From: Fidelibacterota bacterium
GTDB taxonomy: Bacteria > Fidelibacterota > Marinisomatia > Marinisomatales > UBA1611
Assembly (NCBI GenBank): GCA_028101095.1
Contig: JAOHKG010000008.1
Coordinates: 1 to 38,854, forward strand
Direction of reading: 5' to 3'
DNA length: 38,854 nt
Both the position numbers and the translations under genes were made by a program. The notes beneath the pieces are model-generated. The model was not told the origin of the DNA. It did not search any database and saw nothing but the letters and a program-made list of their open reading frames with translations. Shown here one piece after another: positions 24,895 to 32,240 of this stretch (positions are counted from its first letter, which is position 1; the number at the start of each line of letters is the position of its first letter).

Positions 24895-25488
24895 TTGAAT
24901 TCTTTTCCTGAAAGTATTAATGATTTAATAGATGCCTTTTCACGTTTACCGGGTATAGGAAGAAAAACAGCTCAAAGACTATCTTTCTATGTTTTAAAAG
25001 AAAATGACGAGCAGGTTTCAGTCTTCTCCGATGCATTAAAGGCGGTTAAATCTCGCATAAGGAATTGTTCAGTTTGTCATGGTATAACAGAAAATGAACT
25101 TTGCCCTATTTGTGAAGATTCTAAAAGAGATAAAAATACTCTCTGCATTGTAGAGAATGCTCAGGATGTATTTGTATTTGAGAGGACAAATACTTTCAAA
25201 GGGGTTTATCATGTTTTAGGTGGTGTTTTATCACCTCTTGATGGAATAAGTCCTGAGGATTTAAATATTTCAACATTAATGGCAAGGGTTTCCGAAGGAA
25301 TGGAAGTTATATTAGCTACTAATTCCAGTGTTGAAGGGGAGACTACTTCATTGTATTTGACTAAAATTTTAGAAGATAAAAAAATTATTGTAACCAGGCT
25401 TGCCCGGGGATTACCTGTTGGTGGAGATTTAGATTATATTGATGAGGCAACTCTCGTTAGGGCTATGGAGGGTAGAACATCCGTTTAA
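24895..25488 (+). CDS. recR: Recombination mediator RecR
   Basis: RecR works with RecF and RecO to load RecA on gapped DNA. The 197-aa protein has the helix-hairpin-helix segment RLPGIGRKTAQRL, a four-cysteine zinc finger (Cys 58, 61, 70, 73) and a Toprim domain (from about 80, with ENAQDVFVFE). It starts with TTG directly after the ybaB stop, with AGG upstream. The final codons contain the ribosome binding site used by pgsA. Confidence 0.94.
   Translation: MNSFPESINDLIDAFSRLPGIGRKTAQRLSFYVLKENDEQVSVFSDALKAVKSRIRNCSVCHGITENELCPICEDSKRDKNTLCIVENAQDVFVFERTNTFKGVYHVLGGVLSPLDGISPEDLNISTLMARVSEGMEVILATNSSVEGETTSLYLTKILEDKKIIVTRLARGLPVGGDLDYIDEATLVRAMEGRTSV
25467..25472 (+). promoter_or_regulatory. 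Shine-Dalgarno site for pgsA, before an AUC codon
   Basis: GGAGGG inside the recR 3' end is followed, after six bases, by ATC at 25479, the first usable codon of the pgsA frame after an in-frame TAG at 25473. No ATG, GTG or TTG is present between that TAG and the conserved first membrane helix. Confidence 0.6.
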
Positions 25489-26075
25489 ATATTCCAAACT
25501 TATTAACTCTTTTCAGGATATTATTAACACCAGTTTTTATATTATCTTTATTTTCAGAATATAAATATGGTCATCCTATAGCTTTAGTGATATTTATTAT
25601 CGCAAGTATTACAGATGCTTATGATGGATATCATGCACGAAAATACAACCAAGAAACTCCTGAGGGGAAATTCTTGGATCCTTTAGCGGACAAAATATTA
25701 GTCTCTGCAGCTTTTATCTCATTCTCTTTGCTGGGAATTATTGATTTTTGGATGGTAGGATTAATTATTTTTAGAGATTTTTTTGTAACTGGTCTGAGAA
25801 TGGCTATGGAGCAAAAAGGGTTTTCAATGGTTACCTCAACTATAGCAAAAGCAAAAACAGCCACTCAAATGATCATTATAAGTTTTATTCTTATCTTCTT
25901 AGGAGTTAAAGGCCTTTCACTCAGCTGGGCAATTCCCGTACTCGATATTATAGCAGAATATGACATTATATATAATATTACTCTATTTGCTACTTTATTT
26001 ACCGTTTTTACAGGTTTGACCTATATCTATTCAAATCGAAATACATTGAAAGGTTTTATCCAAGATGAACAGTGA
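25479..26075 (+). CDS. pgsA: CDP-diacylglycerol-glycerol-3-phosphate 3-phosphatidyltransferase
   Basis: PgsA makes phosphatidylglycerophosphate from CDP-diacylglycerol and glycerol-3-phosphate in the inner membrane. The CDP-alcohol phosphatidyltransferase motif is intact: DAYDGYHARKYN, then Gly and the two metal-binding Asp in EGKFLDPLADK. Several membrane helices follow. The first GTG in frame (25587) would remove the conserved N-terminus NIPNLLTLFRILLTP. That segment lies in frame upstream, so translation must begin at ATC 25479 (198 aa, good ribosome site) or ATT 25491 (194 aa). The gene overlaps recR by 10 bases and pgpA by 11. Function is secure; the start is inferred. Confidence 0.9.
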   Translation: MRLNIPNLLTLFRILLTPVFILSLFSEYKYGHPIALVIFIIASITDAYDGYHARKYNQETPEGKFLDPLADKILVSAAFISFSLLGIIDFWMVGLIIFRDFFVTGLRMAMEQKGFSMVTSTIAKAKTATQMIIISFILIFLGVKGLSLSWAIPVLDIIAEYDIIYNITLFATLFTVFTGLTYIYSNRNTLKGFIQDEQ

Positions 26076-26532
26076 TATTCGATTTAAATTTTCAGAATTT
26101 TTTGGTACAATTTGTTATGTTGGTCATATACCTTTTGCTCCAGGAACATTTGGTAGCTTAGTTGCATTAATTGCTTGGTATTATTTAAAACCTTTTCTAA
26201 GCGACCCCTTATTTTTGCTCATAACTGGTGCTATTTTCTTTTTTGGTATTGTTGTAACTGATATTTTAATTACGGTGTGGGATGATGAGGATCCAAAACA
26301 AGTCGTGATTGACGAATGGGTTGGAATGTGGATCTCACTTTATCTTGTACCACATTCAATTAAATGGGGTTTAATTGCTTTTATCCTTTTTAGAATATTC
26401 GACATCTTTAAACCAGGTCCAGTTCAAGCTATGGATGACATGCATGATGCTACAGGAGTAATGATGGATGATGTTGTTGCAGGTGTGCTTGCCTGTCTAC
26501 TTACTCAAAGTCTTTTGTATTTTAAATTTTGA
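26065..26532 (+). CDS. pgpA: Phosphatidylglycerophosphatase A
   Basis: PgpA removes phosphate from phosphatidylglycerophosphate, the step after PgsA, giving phosphatidylglycerol. The 155-aa membrane protein shows the family residues: GTFGSLVAL near the N-terminus, VIDEWVGMW in the middle and MMDDVVAGVLA at the end, with four hydrophobic segments. It overlaps pgsA by 11 bases, so two consecutive enzymes are made from coupled genes. Its stop overlaps the cinA start. Confidence 0.92.
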   Translation: MNSDIRFKFSEFFGTICYVGHIPFAPGTFGSLVALIAWYYLKPFLSDPLFLLITGAIFFFGIVVTDILITVWDDEDPKQVVIDEWVGMWISLYLVPHSIKWGLIAFILFRIFDIFKPGPVQAMDDMHDATGVMMDDVVAGVLACLLTQSLLYFKF

Positions 26533-27740
26533 ATATCTCGGTTCTTTCTATAGGAGATGAAATACTCTCTGGCGATACCGTTAATACAAACTCTACTTGG
26601 ATTTGCCAGAAAATAACAGAGTTAGGTTTTGACGTTGTAAGACAAGTGACGTGTCAAGATAACAAAAAAGAAATAATTTCATCTATCAGTTTTTTACTTG
26701 AATCTTCGCCCAATTATGTGATCGTGACTGGAGGTCTTGGCCCAACTGAAGATGACATAACTAGAAAAGTTCTCTTTGATTATTTTGATGTTCAGGAAAT
26801 ATTTGATGAAAAATATTGGCAAAAACTAGTTTTAAAATATAAAAAATTGGATATCGAAGTACTTGATTCAAATCGTTCTCAGGCTCTTATCCCATCTGAC
26901 GGTGGATTTTTGCCAAATCCAATAGGTTCTGCTAGGGGCTATAGTTTTATAAAAAAAAATACCAAATTTTTCATTCTACCTGGTGTCCCATCTGAGATGA
27001 AAGGAATAATGAATGAAACAATTCTTGTAGAACTTCAAAAGATAGTAACAAAACCAATTTTAAGAAAATTGATAAGGACAACAGGGTATCCAGAATCAGT
27101 TCTGGCTCATAAAATAAAGAAAATAACAGATTTGAATCATGGTTGTAAAATTGGTTATTATCCCTCTGTCTATGGTGTTGATATACGAATATCAAATACG
27201 TCTAGTGTTTTATTAGAAAAATTTTTCATAGGTATTCAAAATATACTTGGTGATATTTGTTTCTCTGATACAAAAATTCCAATTGAGCATTTAATTATTA
27301 AAAAACTATCTTTAATGAATAAAACAGTTTCTATAGCAGAGTCTTGTACTGGTGGCTTATTAGGGCATAGGATTACAAATATACCAATGGCTTCAAAGGT
27401 TTTTAATGGTGGTTTAATTACTTACAGTAACGAGTCAAAGAGTCATCTTTTAGGAATACCTAAAAATTTGATTGACGATCATGGAGCTGTAAGTGAAATT
27501 GTAGCAAGAAAAATGTCGGAAGAAGTGAAAAAAAGGTTTGAAACTGATTATGGGATATCCATTACAGGAATTGCTGGTCCAGGTGGTGGGACGAAAGAAA
27601 AGCCGGTTGGGACTGTATTTATTGGTATTTCAAGTATTAATTCAACAAAGGTATATAAATATATGTTCGGTAAAGATAGAGAAAAAAATAAATTGAAAAC
27701 AAGTCAAGCAGCATTCAATATGTTGAGGTTATCTATATGA
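26529..27740 (+). CDS. cinA: CinA-like protein, two domains
   Basis: CinA has an N-terminal molybdopterin-binding-like domain (about 1-170, with IGDEILSGDTVNTN and TGGLGPTEDD) that in some species is an ADP-ribose pyrophosphatase. The C-terminal nicotinamide-nucleotide amidase domain (about 255-403) has AESCTGGLLGHRIT and GIAGPGGG. Together they would recycle pyridine nucleotides. The 403-aa length is normal. It starts with TTG at 26529 overlapping the pgpA stop. In many bacteria cinA lies before recA, as it does here with thpR between them. Confidence 0.93.
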   Translation: MNISVLSIGDEILSGDTVNTNSTWICQKITELGFDVVRQVTCQDNKKEIISSISFLLESSPNYVIVTGGLGPTEDDITRKVLFDYFDVQEIFDEKYWQKLVLKYKKLDIEVLDSNRSQALIPSDGGFLPNPIGSARGYSFIKKNTKFFILPGVPSEMKGIMNETILVELQKIVTKPILRKLIRTTGYPESVLAHKIKKITDLNHGCKIGYYPSVYGVDIRISNTSSVLLEKFFIGIQNILGDICFSDTKIPIEHLIIKKLSLMNKTVSIAESCTGGLLGHRITNIPMASKVFNGGLITYSNESKSHLLGIPKNLIDDHGAVSEIVARKMSEEVKKRFETDYGISITGIAGPGGGTKEKPVGTVFIGISSINSTKVYKYMFGKDREKNKLKTSQAAFNMLRLSI

Positions 27741-28330
27741 AGTTAGAAGATAAGCTAATTAGAACATTCTTATCTGTCCCTGTTCCCATTCAAGTAGGCT
27801 CAAAAAAAAATATGTTGTACTCTACTTTAGATGAAAAATTTCAAGTGAATTGGGTGAAAAATAATAATCTACATCTTACTATAAAATTTTTAGATTTTAC
27901 GAAAGAGTCAGCAATACCAGAACTTTTAATAGAAATTGAAAAAATTACTAGTAAAATAAAACCTTTTAATCTAAGTATTGAAAGAACAGGTTGCTTCCCG
28001 AACAAAGAAAAAGCAAAAATATTATGGCTGGGTGTTACGGGATTGTTAGATCCTTTAATTGATCTTTTTAATAACTTTGAAATAGTGTTACAAGGGTTTG
28101 GATTTCCTAAAGAAGAAATGAATTATAACCCTCACATAACTATTGCTAGAATTAAATACCCACAAAAACTAACCCCAGACGTTAGTCTTTTCTTAAACTC
28201 TAATTTCGATCCAATAAAATTTCCAATTGATAGAGTTCAGTTTTTAAGTAGTGAACTAATATCAACTGGAGTCGTCTATACATTAATTAAATCGTTCCCA
28301 TTAGGGGAATCACTTACTAAGGAGAAATAA
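27737..28330 (+). CDS. thpR: RNA 2',3'-cyclic phosphodiesterase (2H family)
   Basis: This 197-aa 2H phosphoesterase of the LigT/ThpR group opens 2',3'-cyclic phosphates on RNA ends, and in vitro can join some tRNA halves. The two HxT motifs are present as HLT (46-48) and HIT (133-135). Start and stop overlap the neighbours by four bases and one base. The position between cinA and recA is a known arrangement. Confidence 0.9.
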   Translation: MKLEDKLIRTFLSVPVPIQVGSKKNMLYSTLDEKFQVNWVKNNNLHLTIKFLDFTKESAIPELLIEIEKITSKIKPFNLSIERTGCFPNKEKAKILWLGVTGLLDPLIDLFNNFEIVLQGFGFPKEEMNYNPHITIARIKYPQKLTPDVSLFLNSNFDPIKFPIDRVQFLSSELISTGVVYTLIKSFPLGESLTKEK

Positions 28331-29358
28331 TGCCTACAGAATCAAAAAAAACTAAAGCCCTTGACCTAGCAATTACTCAAATAGACAGACAATTTGGAAA
28401 GGGTTCAATAATGCGTTTAGGAAAAGATCATGTACCGACTCAAGAAAACTCGATTCCTACAGGTTGTTTATCATTAGATGTTGCTTTAGGCGTAGGTGGA
28501 GTTCCTAAAGGGCGTATCATCGAAGTATATGGACCTGAATCTTCAGGTAAGACAACATTGGCTTTACATATTGTTGCTGAAGCGCAAAAAGCAGGAGGTT
28601 ATGCTGCATTCATAGATGCTGAGCATGCAGTGGACCCAGAATATTCAAAAAAGTTAGGTGTGAATATTGAAGAACTATTGATATCCCAACCGGATCATGG
28701 TGAGCAAGCTTTAGAAATTTGTGATACATTAGTACGTAGCGGTGCTGTCGATGTTATTGTCATTGATTCTGTTGCTGCCTTAGTTCCACGTGCAGAATTA
28801 GAAGGGGATATGGGAGACCATCATGTGGGACTTCAAGCTAGATTGATGTCACAAGCTTTAAGGAAGTTAACAGGAACAGTAAGTAGGTCAAATACAACTG
28901 TAATTTTTATTAATCAGATCCGTGAAAAAATTGGAGTTATGTTCGGAAATCCTGAAACAACTTCTGGTGGAAGAGCTTTAAAGTTCTATTCAAGTATTAG
29001 AATGGAGATAAGAAGGATTACAACTCTTAAAGATGGGACAGAAATGGTTGGTAGTAGGGTGAGGGTCAAAGTTGTCAAAAATAAAGTAGCACCTCCATTT
29101 AAACAAAGTGAATTTGATATTATGTATGGATTAGGAATTAGTTCAGAGGGTGATATTCTTGATTTGGCGGTTACAGGTGAGATTGTTGAAAAAACCGGCG
29201 CCTGGTACTCGTATGACGATATGAAAATAGGACAGGGTCGAGAAAATGCGAAAACTTTTCTGAATGAAAATTCCGAAGTTATGAAAGCTGTTACAGATAA
29301 AGTTCGTTCCTTCATGGGACTGGATGTAAAAGAGGATAAGAAGAATTCCAAAAATTGA
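28330..29358 (+). CDS. recA: Recombinase RecA
   Basis: RecA forms filaments on single-stranded DNA for strand exchange and triggers the SOS response. The 342-aa protein has Walker [10 protein letters not shown] (68-76), [17 protein letters not shown] and the loop-2 region [18 protein letters not shown]; length is typical. ATG overlaps the thpR stop by one base, with AAGGAG upstream. No intein or intron. I find no clear LexA-type operator next to it, and transcription probably comes from further upstream in the operon. Confidence 0.98.
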   Translation: MPTESKKTKALDLAITQIDRQFGKGSIMRLGKDHVPTQENSIPTGCLSLDVALGVGGVPKGRIIEVYGPESSGKTTLALHIVAEAQKAGGYAAFIDAEHAVDPEYSKKLGVNIEELLISQPDHGEQALEICDTLVRSGAVDVIVIDSVAALVPRAELEGDMGDHHVGLQARLMSQALRKLTGTVSRSNTTVIFINQIREKIGVMFGNPETTSGGRALKFYSSIRMEIRRITTLKDGTEMVGSRVRVKVVKNKVAPPFKQSEFDIMYGLGISSEGDILDLAVTGEIVEKTGAWYSYDDMKIGQGRENAKTFLNENSEVMKAVTDKVRSFMGLDVKEDKKNSKN

Positions 29359-29968
29359 TACGATCAAACCATTAAGGGGAAGTAATTCTGGATATTTAGT
29401 AAAGCTCGATTCAGGTGAAGCTTTTTCAGTTTCGGCTGAAGTGTTATTAAAAGAGTCCCTTCATCCCAAACAAGAATTATCAAGAGATAAAATCCTTTTG
29501 TTGAAAATAAAAGGAGATGAGAATATTCTTACTAATAAAATAATTCACTTTATTTCATACAGAGCTAGAAGTAAAAATGAAATTATGACTCGTTTTAGGT
29601 TAAAAGGTTATGACTCTAATTCAATTCAAAATTCAGTGAATAAGCTAGAAAGCTCTGGTTTTGTTAATGATGAATCTTTTGTCAAAATATTTATAAATCA
29701 TTTAGTTCAAGAAAAAAAGCTAGGACGAAAAGCTGTTTATTTTAAAATGATTCCGCATAAAATTGATAAGGCTATAATGGAATCAATTTTGGATGAAGCA
29801 TATGAAGAAAACCCACCTGAAGTGTTACTTCAATCACATATAGAAAAGTTTACAAAAGGGAAAAAAATTTCTGCTAAAGATCGAAAAAGATTATACAATT
29901 TATTGATGAGAAAAGGGTTTTTATACTCTGATTTTGAACCCTTCGTAAAAAAAATAGAATCTGAATAA
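29345..29968 (+). CDS. recX: Regulatory protein RecX
   Basis: RecX binds RecA filaments and limits their extension. The three-helix repeats are visible ([35 protein letters not shown]). The first GTG in frame is at 29441, but a RecX-like N-terminal strand region lies in frame before it ([20 protein letters not shown]). Between an in-frame TAA at 29327 and 29441 there is no ATG, GTG or TTG. ATT at 29345 follows GAGG (29332-29335) by nine bases and gives about 207 aa. ATT 29354 is the alternative. It overlaps recA by 14 bases. Confidence 0.85.
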   Translation: MPKIDTIKPLRGSNSGYLVKLDSGEAFSVSAEVLLKESLHPKQELSRDKILLLKIKGDENILTNKIIHFISYRARSKNEIMTRFRLKGYDSNSIQNSVNKLESSGFVNDESFVKIFINHLVQEKKLGRKAVYFKMIPHKIDKAIMESILDEAYEENPPEVLLQSHIEKFTKGKKISAKDRKRLYNLLMRKGFLYSDFEPFVKKIESE

Positions 29969-30144
29969 ATTAAAAGTTTTCTTGGTTTTTATTCTTCATT
30001 ATTATATTAAATGTTAAGACTATTTAAAAACCAAGCTATGACGTTATAATTAAACTAGTTATTAAATTGCTTTAATGAAGGCATGTAAGTGTAACAATAA
30101 TAAAATATAAATTATATTTTTTATTTAAATTTATATAGTTTAAA

Positions 30145-30235
30145 TAAAAACGGGGTAGCACTCATCATGTACCTCGAACAAAATGAATGACCACCCCTTC
30201 CACATACCAAAGGCACCAAACCAGCACCTTTAAGT
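30145..30235 (-). ncRNA. Candidate small structured RNA, unknown class
   Basis: A GC-richer island in AT-rich surroundings. On the minus strand GGGGTGG (30197-30191) pairs with CTACCCC (30158-30152) over seven bases including one G-U. The stem continues inward as TCAT/ATGA and CAT/ATG with small bulges. Directly after it comes GTTTTTATTT, like an intrinsic terminator. On the plus strand the G-U pair becomes an A-C mismatch, so minus-strand transcription is favoured. A second small stem, AAAGG/CCTTT, precedes it. No gene lies upstream on that strand that this could terminate. I recognise no RNA family. Confidence 0.38.
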
Positions 30236-30305
30236 CTGAAAATATTATTAATTTAAAAGCAAGTCAAGAAAATAATTGATAGGATTCGAGTGATACTTTA
30301 AACCC

Positions 30306-30329
30306 GTTTAAAAGTTTAAAAGTTTAAAA
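30306..30329. repeat. Three tandem copies of GTTTAAAA
   Basis: Three perfect direct copies of an 8-bp unit that contains the palindrome TTTAAA, followed by CTTAAAC, with another GTTTAAAA at about 30343. It lies some 120-145 bp before the secreted hydrolase gene. It could be a protein-binding site or chance in AT-rich DNA. Confidence 0.6.
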
Positions 30330-30451
30330 CTTAAACCATGCTTGTTTAAAAAGATGCTATTCAACGTATATTTTCATTTTAAAATAACTTTAATTAATAA
30401 TCTTTTTCGATCTTTGATTTTTTTTTTATAGATTATATTATCAAATATTTA

Positions 30452-31801
30452 ATTAAAAAAATTGTCTTAATTTTACTCTTCTTTAATAATTTATATCCTG
30501 AATCAATAGATCTTAGTCAAGGTTGGAATATGAATACGGATTTCTCAAAATCTGAGGAATTAGAAAGTCTAATCGAGGATAGAATTGCAACGCTTCCTAA
30601 CACACTTGGTTTCATTGTGGTACACAAAGGTGAAATAGTTTCAGAAAATTACTACAATAGTAGTGAAAGTAATTCTATCAATGTTTGGTCCGTAACAAAA
30701 AGTTTTATTTCTACATTAATTGGCCAAGCCGTTGACATGGGCATGTTGCATGACCCTGATTCTTCTGCTTCTTATTTTTTTCCGGATGTTAGTGAGAGTT
30801 ATCTAGATACAATTACCATGCATGATGTATTAACTATGTCTTCAGGTTATGTTGATCAATTCATACCATCGAATCCTTTTACATTTTTTTTTGACCCATC
30901 TCAGTGGTGGGCTCTTAATTCTACAGAGACCCTATTATCTATGGATCATAGTGAACCAGGTAGTTTTTTTTATAATAATAGCGCATGTCACCTAAACTCT
31001 CATGCTTTATATTATGGAACAGGTTTAACGCCTTCGGACTTTGCTGATATTTATTTATTTCCTCACCTAGGGATAAATAATCCAAATTGGGAAAGTGGAT
31101 ACCTTGACATTAATGATGGATCCGCAATGTTAAGCCTTACTCTAAGGGAAATGGTCAAACTTGGACAGTTATACCTTCAAAATGGTTATTCTGGTGATAA
31201 TCAAATTTTATCCAGTGATTGGATATCTAGAGCAACTACATCTCAGGTGACTACAGGGGAAACCGAAGAATATGGTTCTCTGAGCCATTATGGATATCTA
31301 TGGTGGTTGCCAAATGAGGAAGGCTCTTTCTATGCAGCACAAGGATTAGGCGGGCAGATAATTGCGGTATTTCCAGAATATGATTTGGTCGTAGGTGCTC
31401 AGAGTAATGCATATGGGGATGATATTTTTCTGCACTCCAGATTATTAAATTATAGAATTGGTGACGAGATAACACCTTTGTTTGAAGACTTCGTTAGTAA
31501 TGATCAATCTATTTTGCCACCTAACGAATTCTCGTTAAATCAGAATTATCCAAATCCCTTTAATCCCTCAACAACTTTTTCATATGAGTTACCAGAAGCT
31601 TCTATTGTGAAAATTAATGTTTATGATCTGATGGGTCGAATTGTAAAAAGTCTAGTGAACTCTTCTATGGCTGCTGGCTATCATTTATCGAAATGGGATG
31701 CAACCAATGATATTGGAGAAGTAGTTTCAGCTGGAATGTATATCTATACCATACAAGCAGGTGAGTATCGTTCTACAAAGAAAATGGTATTACTAAAATA
31801 A
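30452..31801 (+). CDS. Secreted beta-lactamase-fold serine hydrolase with C-terminal sorting domain
   Basis: The catalytic part resembles class C beta-lactamase/NylB-type esterases. It has SxxK as SVTK (about residues 80-83 of this model), a YNN in the Y-x-N position and GLGGQIIAVFP near the C-terminal end of the domain. The last 85 residues form a type IX-type sorting domain (NYPNPFNPST, VYDLMGRIV, SAGMYIYTI). Export requires a signal peptide, but the first ATG (30530) gives none. In frame upstream lies KKIVLILLFF, reachable only from ATT 30452 or other ATT/ATC/ATA codons. An indel in the upstream T10 run is the alternative. Substrate unknown. Confidence 0.82.
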   Translation: MKKIVLILLFFNNLYPESIDLSQGWNMNTDFSKSEELESLIEDRIATLPNTLGFIVVHKGEIVSENYYNSSESNSINVWSVTKSFISTLIGQAVDMGMLHDPDSSASYFFPDVSESYLDTITMHDVLTMSSGYVDQFIPSNPFTFFFDPSQWWALNSTETLLSMDHSEPGSFFYNNSACHLNSHALYYGTGLTPSDFADIYLFPHLGINNPNWESGYLDINDGSAMLSLTLREMVKLGQLYLQNGYSGDNQILSSDWISRATTSQVTTGETEEYGSLSHYGYLWWLPNEEGSFYAAQGLGGQIIAVFPEYDLVVGAQSNAYGDDIFLHSRLLNYRIGDEITPLFEDFVSNDQSILPPNEFSLNQNYPNPFNPSTTFSYELPEASIVKINVYDLMGRIVKSLVNSSMAAGYHLSKWDATNDIGEVVSAGMYIYTIQAGEYRSTKKMVLLK

Positions 31802-31821
31802 ACTAAACAAAAAGTTATACG

Positions 31822-31849
31822 AAAAGCCTCGAAGATTCGGGGCTTTTTT
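31822..31849 (+). terminator. Intrinsic terminator of the hydrolase gene
   Basis: AGCCTCGA (31825-31832) pairs with TCGGGGCT (31837-31844), including one T-G pair, around a four-base loop, and is followed by a run of T. It lies 20 bp after the stop codon. Confidence 0.85.
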
Positions 31850-31948
31850 GTTATAATAATAAGTTTTAGCCTTGGACAGAAGTCTTGGCTTAATTTTGTG
31901 TAAAACTATGCATATTTATAACTATTTGGTGAAAAGTAATATATAGCA

Positions 31949-31974
31949 AAAACCCACTAAAAGAGTGGGTTTTT
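31949..31974 (-). terminator. Intrinsic terminator of tRNA-Leu
   Basis: A perfect seven-base stem (ACCCACT 31952-31958 with AGTGGGT 31964-31970) is flanked by A and T runs, so it can work on both strands. It lies just downstream of the tRNA on the minus strand. Confidence 0.85.
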
Positions 31975-31981
31975 CATCGAG

Positions 31982-32065
31982 TACCGATGACTGGAATCGA
32001 ACCAGCACGTCCTTGCGAACAATGGATTTTGAATCCACCGCGTCTACCAATTCCGCCACACCGGC
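31982..32065 (-). tRNA. tRNA-Leu, anticodon CAA
   Basis: An 84-nt cloverleaf. The D arm contains GCGGAATTGGTAGACGC. The anticodon stem GTGGA/TCCAT encloses the loop TTCAAAA, giving anticodon CAA (reads UUG). A long variable arm (GTTC-GCAA-GGAC) is typical of class II tRNA. The T arm is GCTGG-TTCGATT-CCAGT and the discriminator is A. CCA is not encoded (the sequence after A73 is C-T-C). The acceptor stem begins with a G1-U72 wobble pair, unusual for a leucine tRNA. Confidence 0.96.
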
Positions 32066-32240
32066 ATATTGAGGTATAATTTCACGATAAAATTACATTT
32101 TGTTTTGACAAATACAAAATTCTGTTATTTTTTTTTCTTAGGTTATTTTTCTGTATTGATAATCTATTTGAATGAGTATGCAACGATATTTTAATTTTTC
32201 ATGTTTTTCTGTAACAGTTAATAAACTATAAAAAAATTCT

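Larger units (their letters stand above)
29969..30451. other. Intergenic stretch after recX
   Basis: About 480 bases, very AT-rich, except for one island at about 30145-30235 that looks like a structured RNA and a short tandem repeat at 30306-30329 (both listed separately). A run of ten T lies at 30418-30427. No convincing coding region or clear terminator for the recX operon is visible. Confidence 0.5.

Noticed and set aside
30147-30209. Tryptophan-rich small frame on the minus strand (MWKGWSF... about 21 aa)
   Set aside because: No ribosome binding site, it overlaps the hairpin, and the RNA structure explains the base composition better.
30354-30430. Short reading frame from ATG 30354 running into the T10 run before the hydrolase
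   Set aside because: It ends at TAG just after the T-run and is in a different frame; joining it to the hydrolase would need an indel, for which there is no evidence here.
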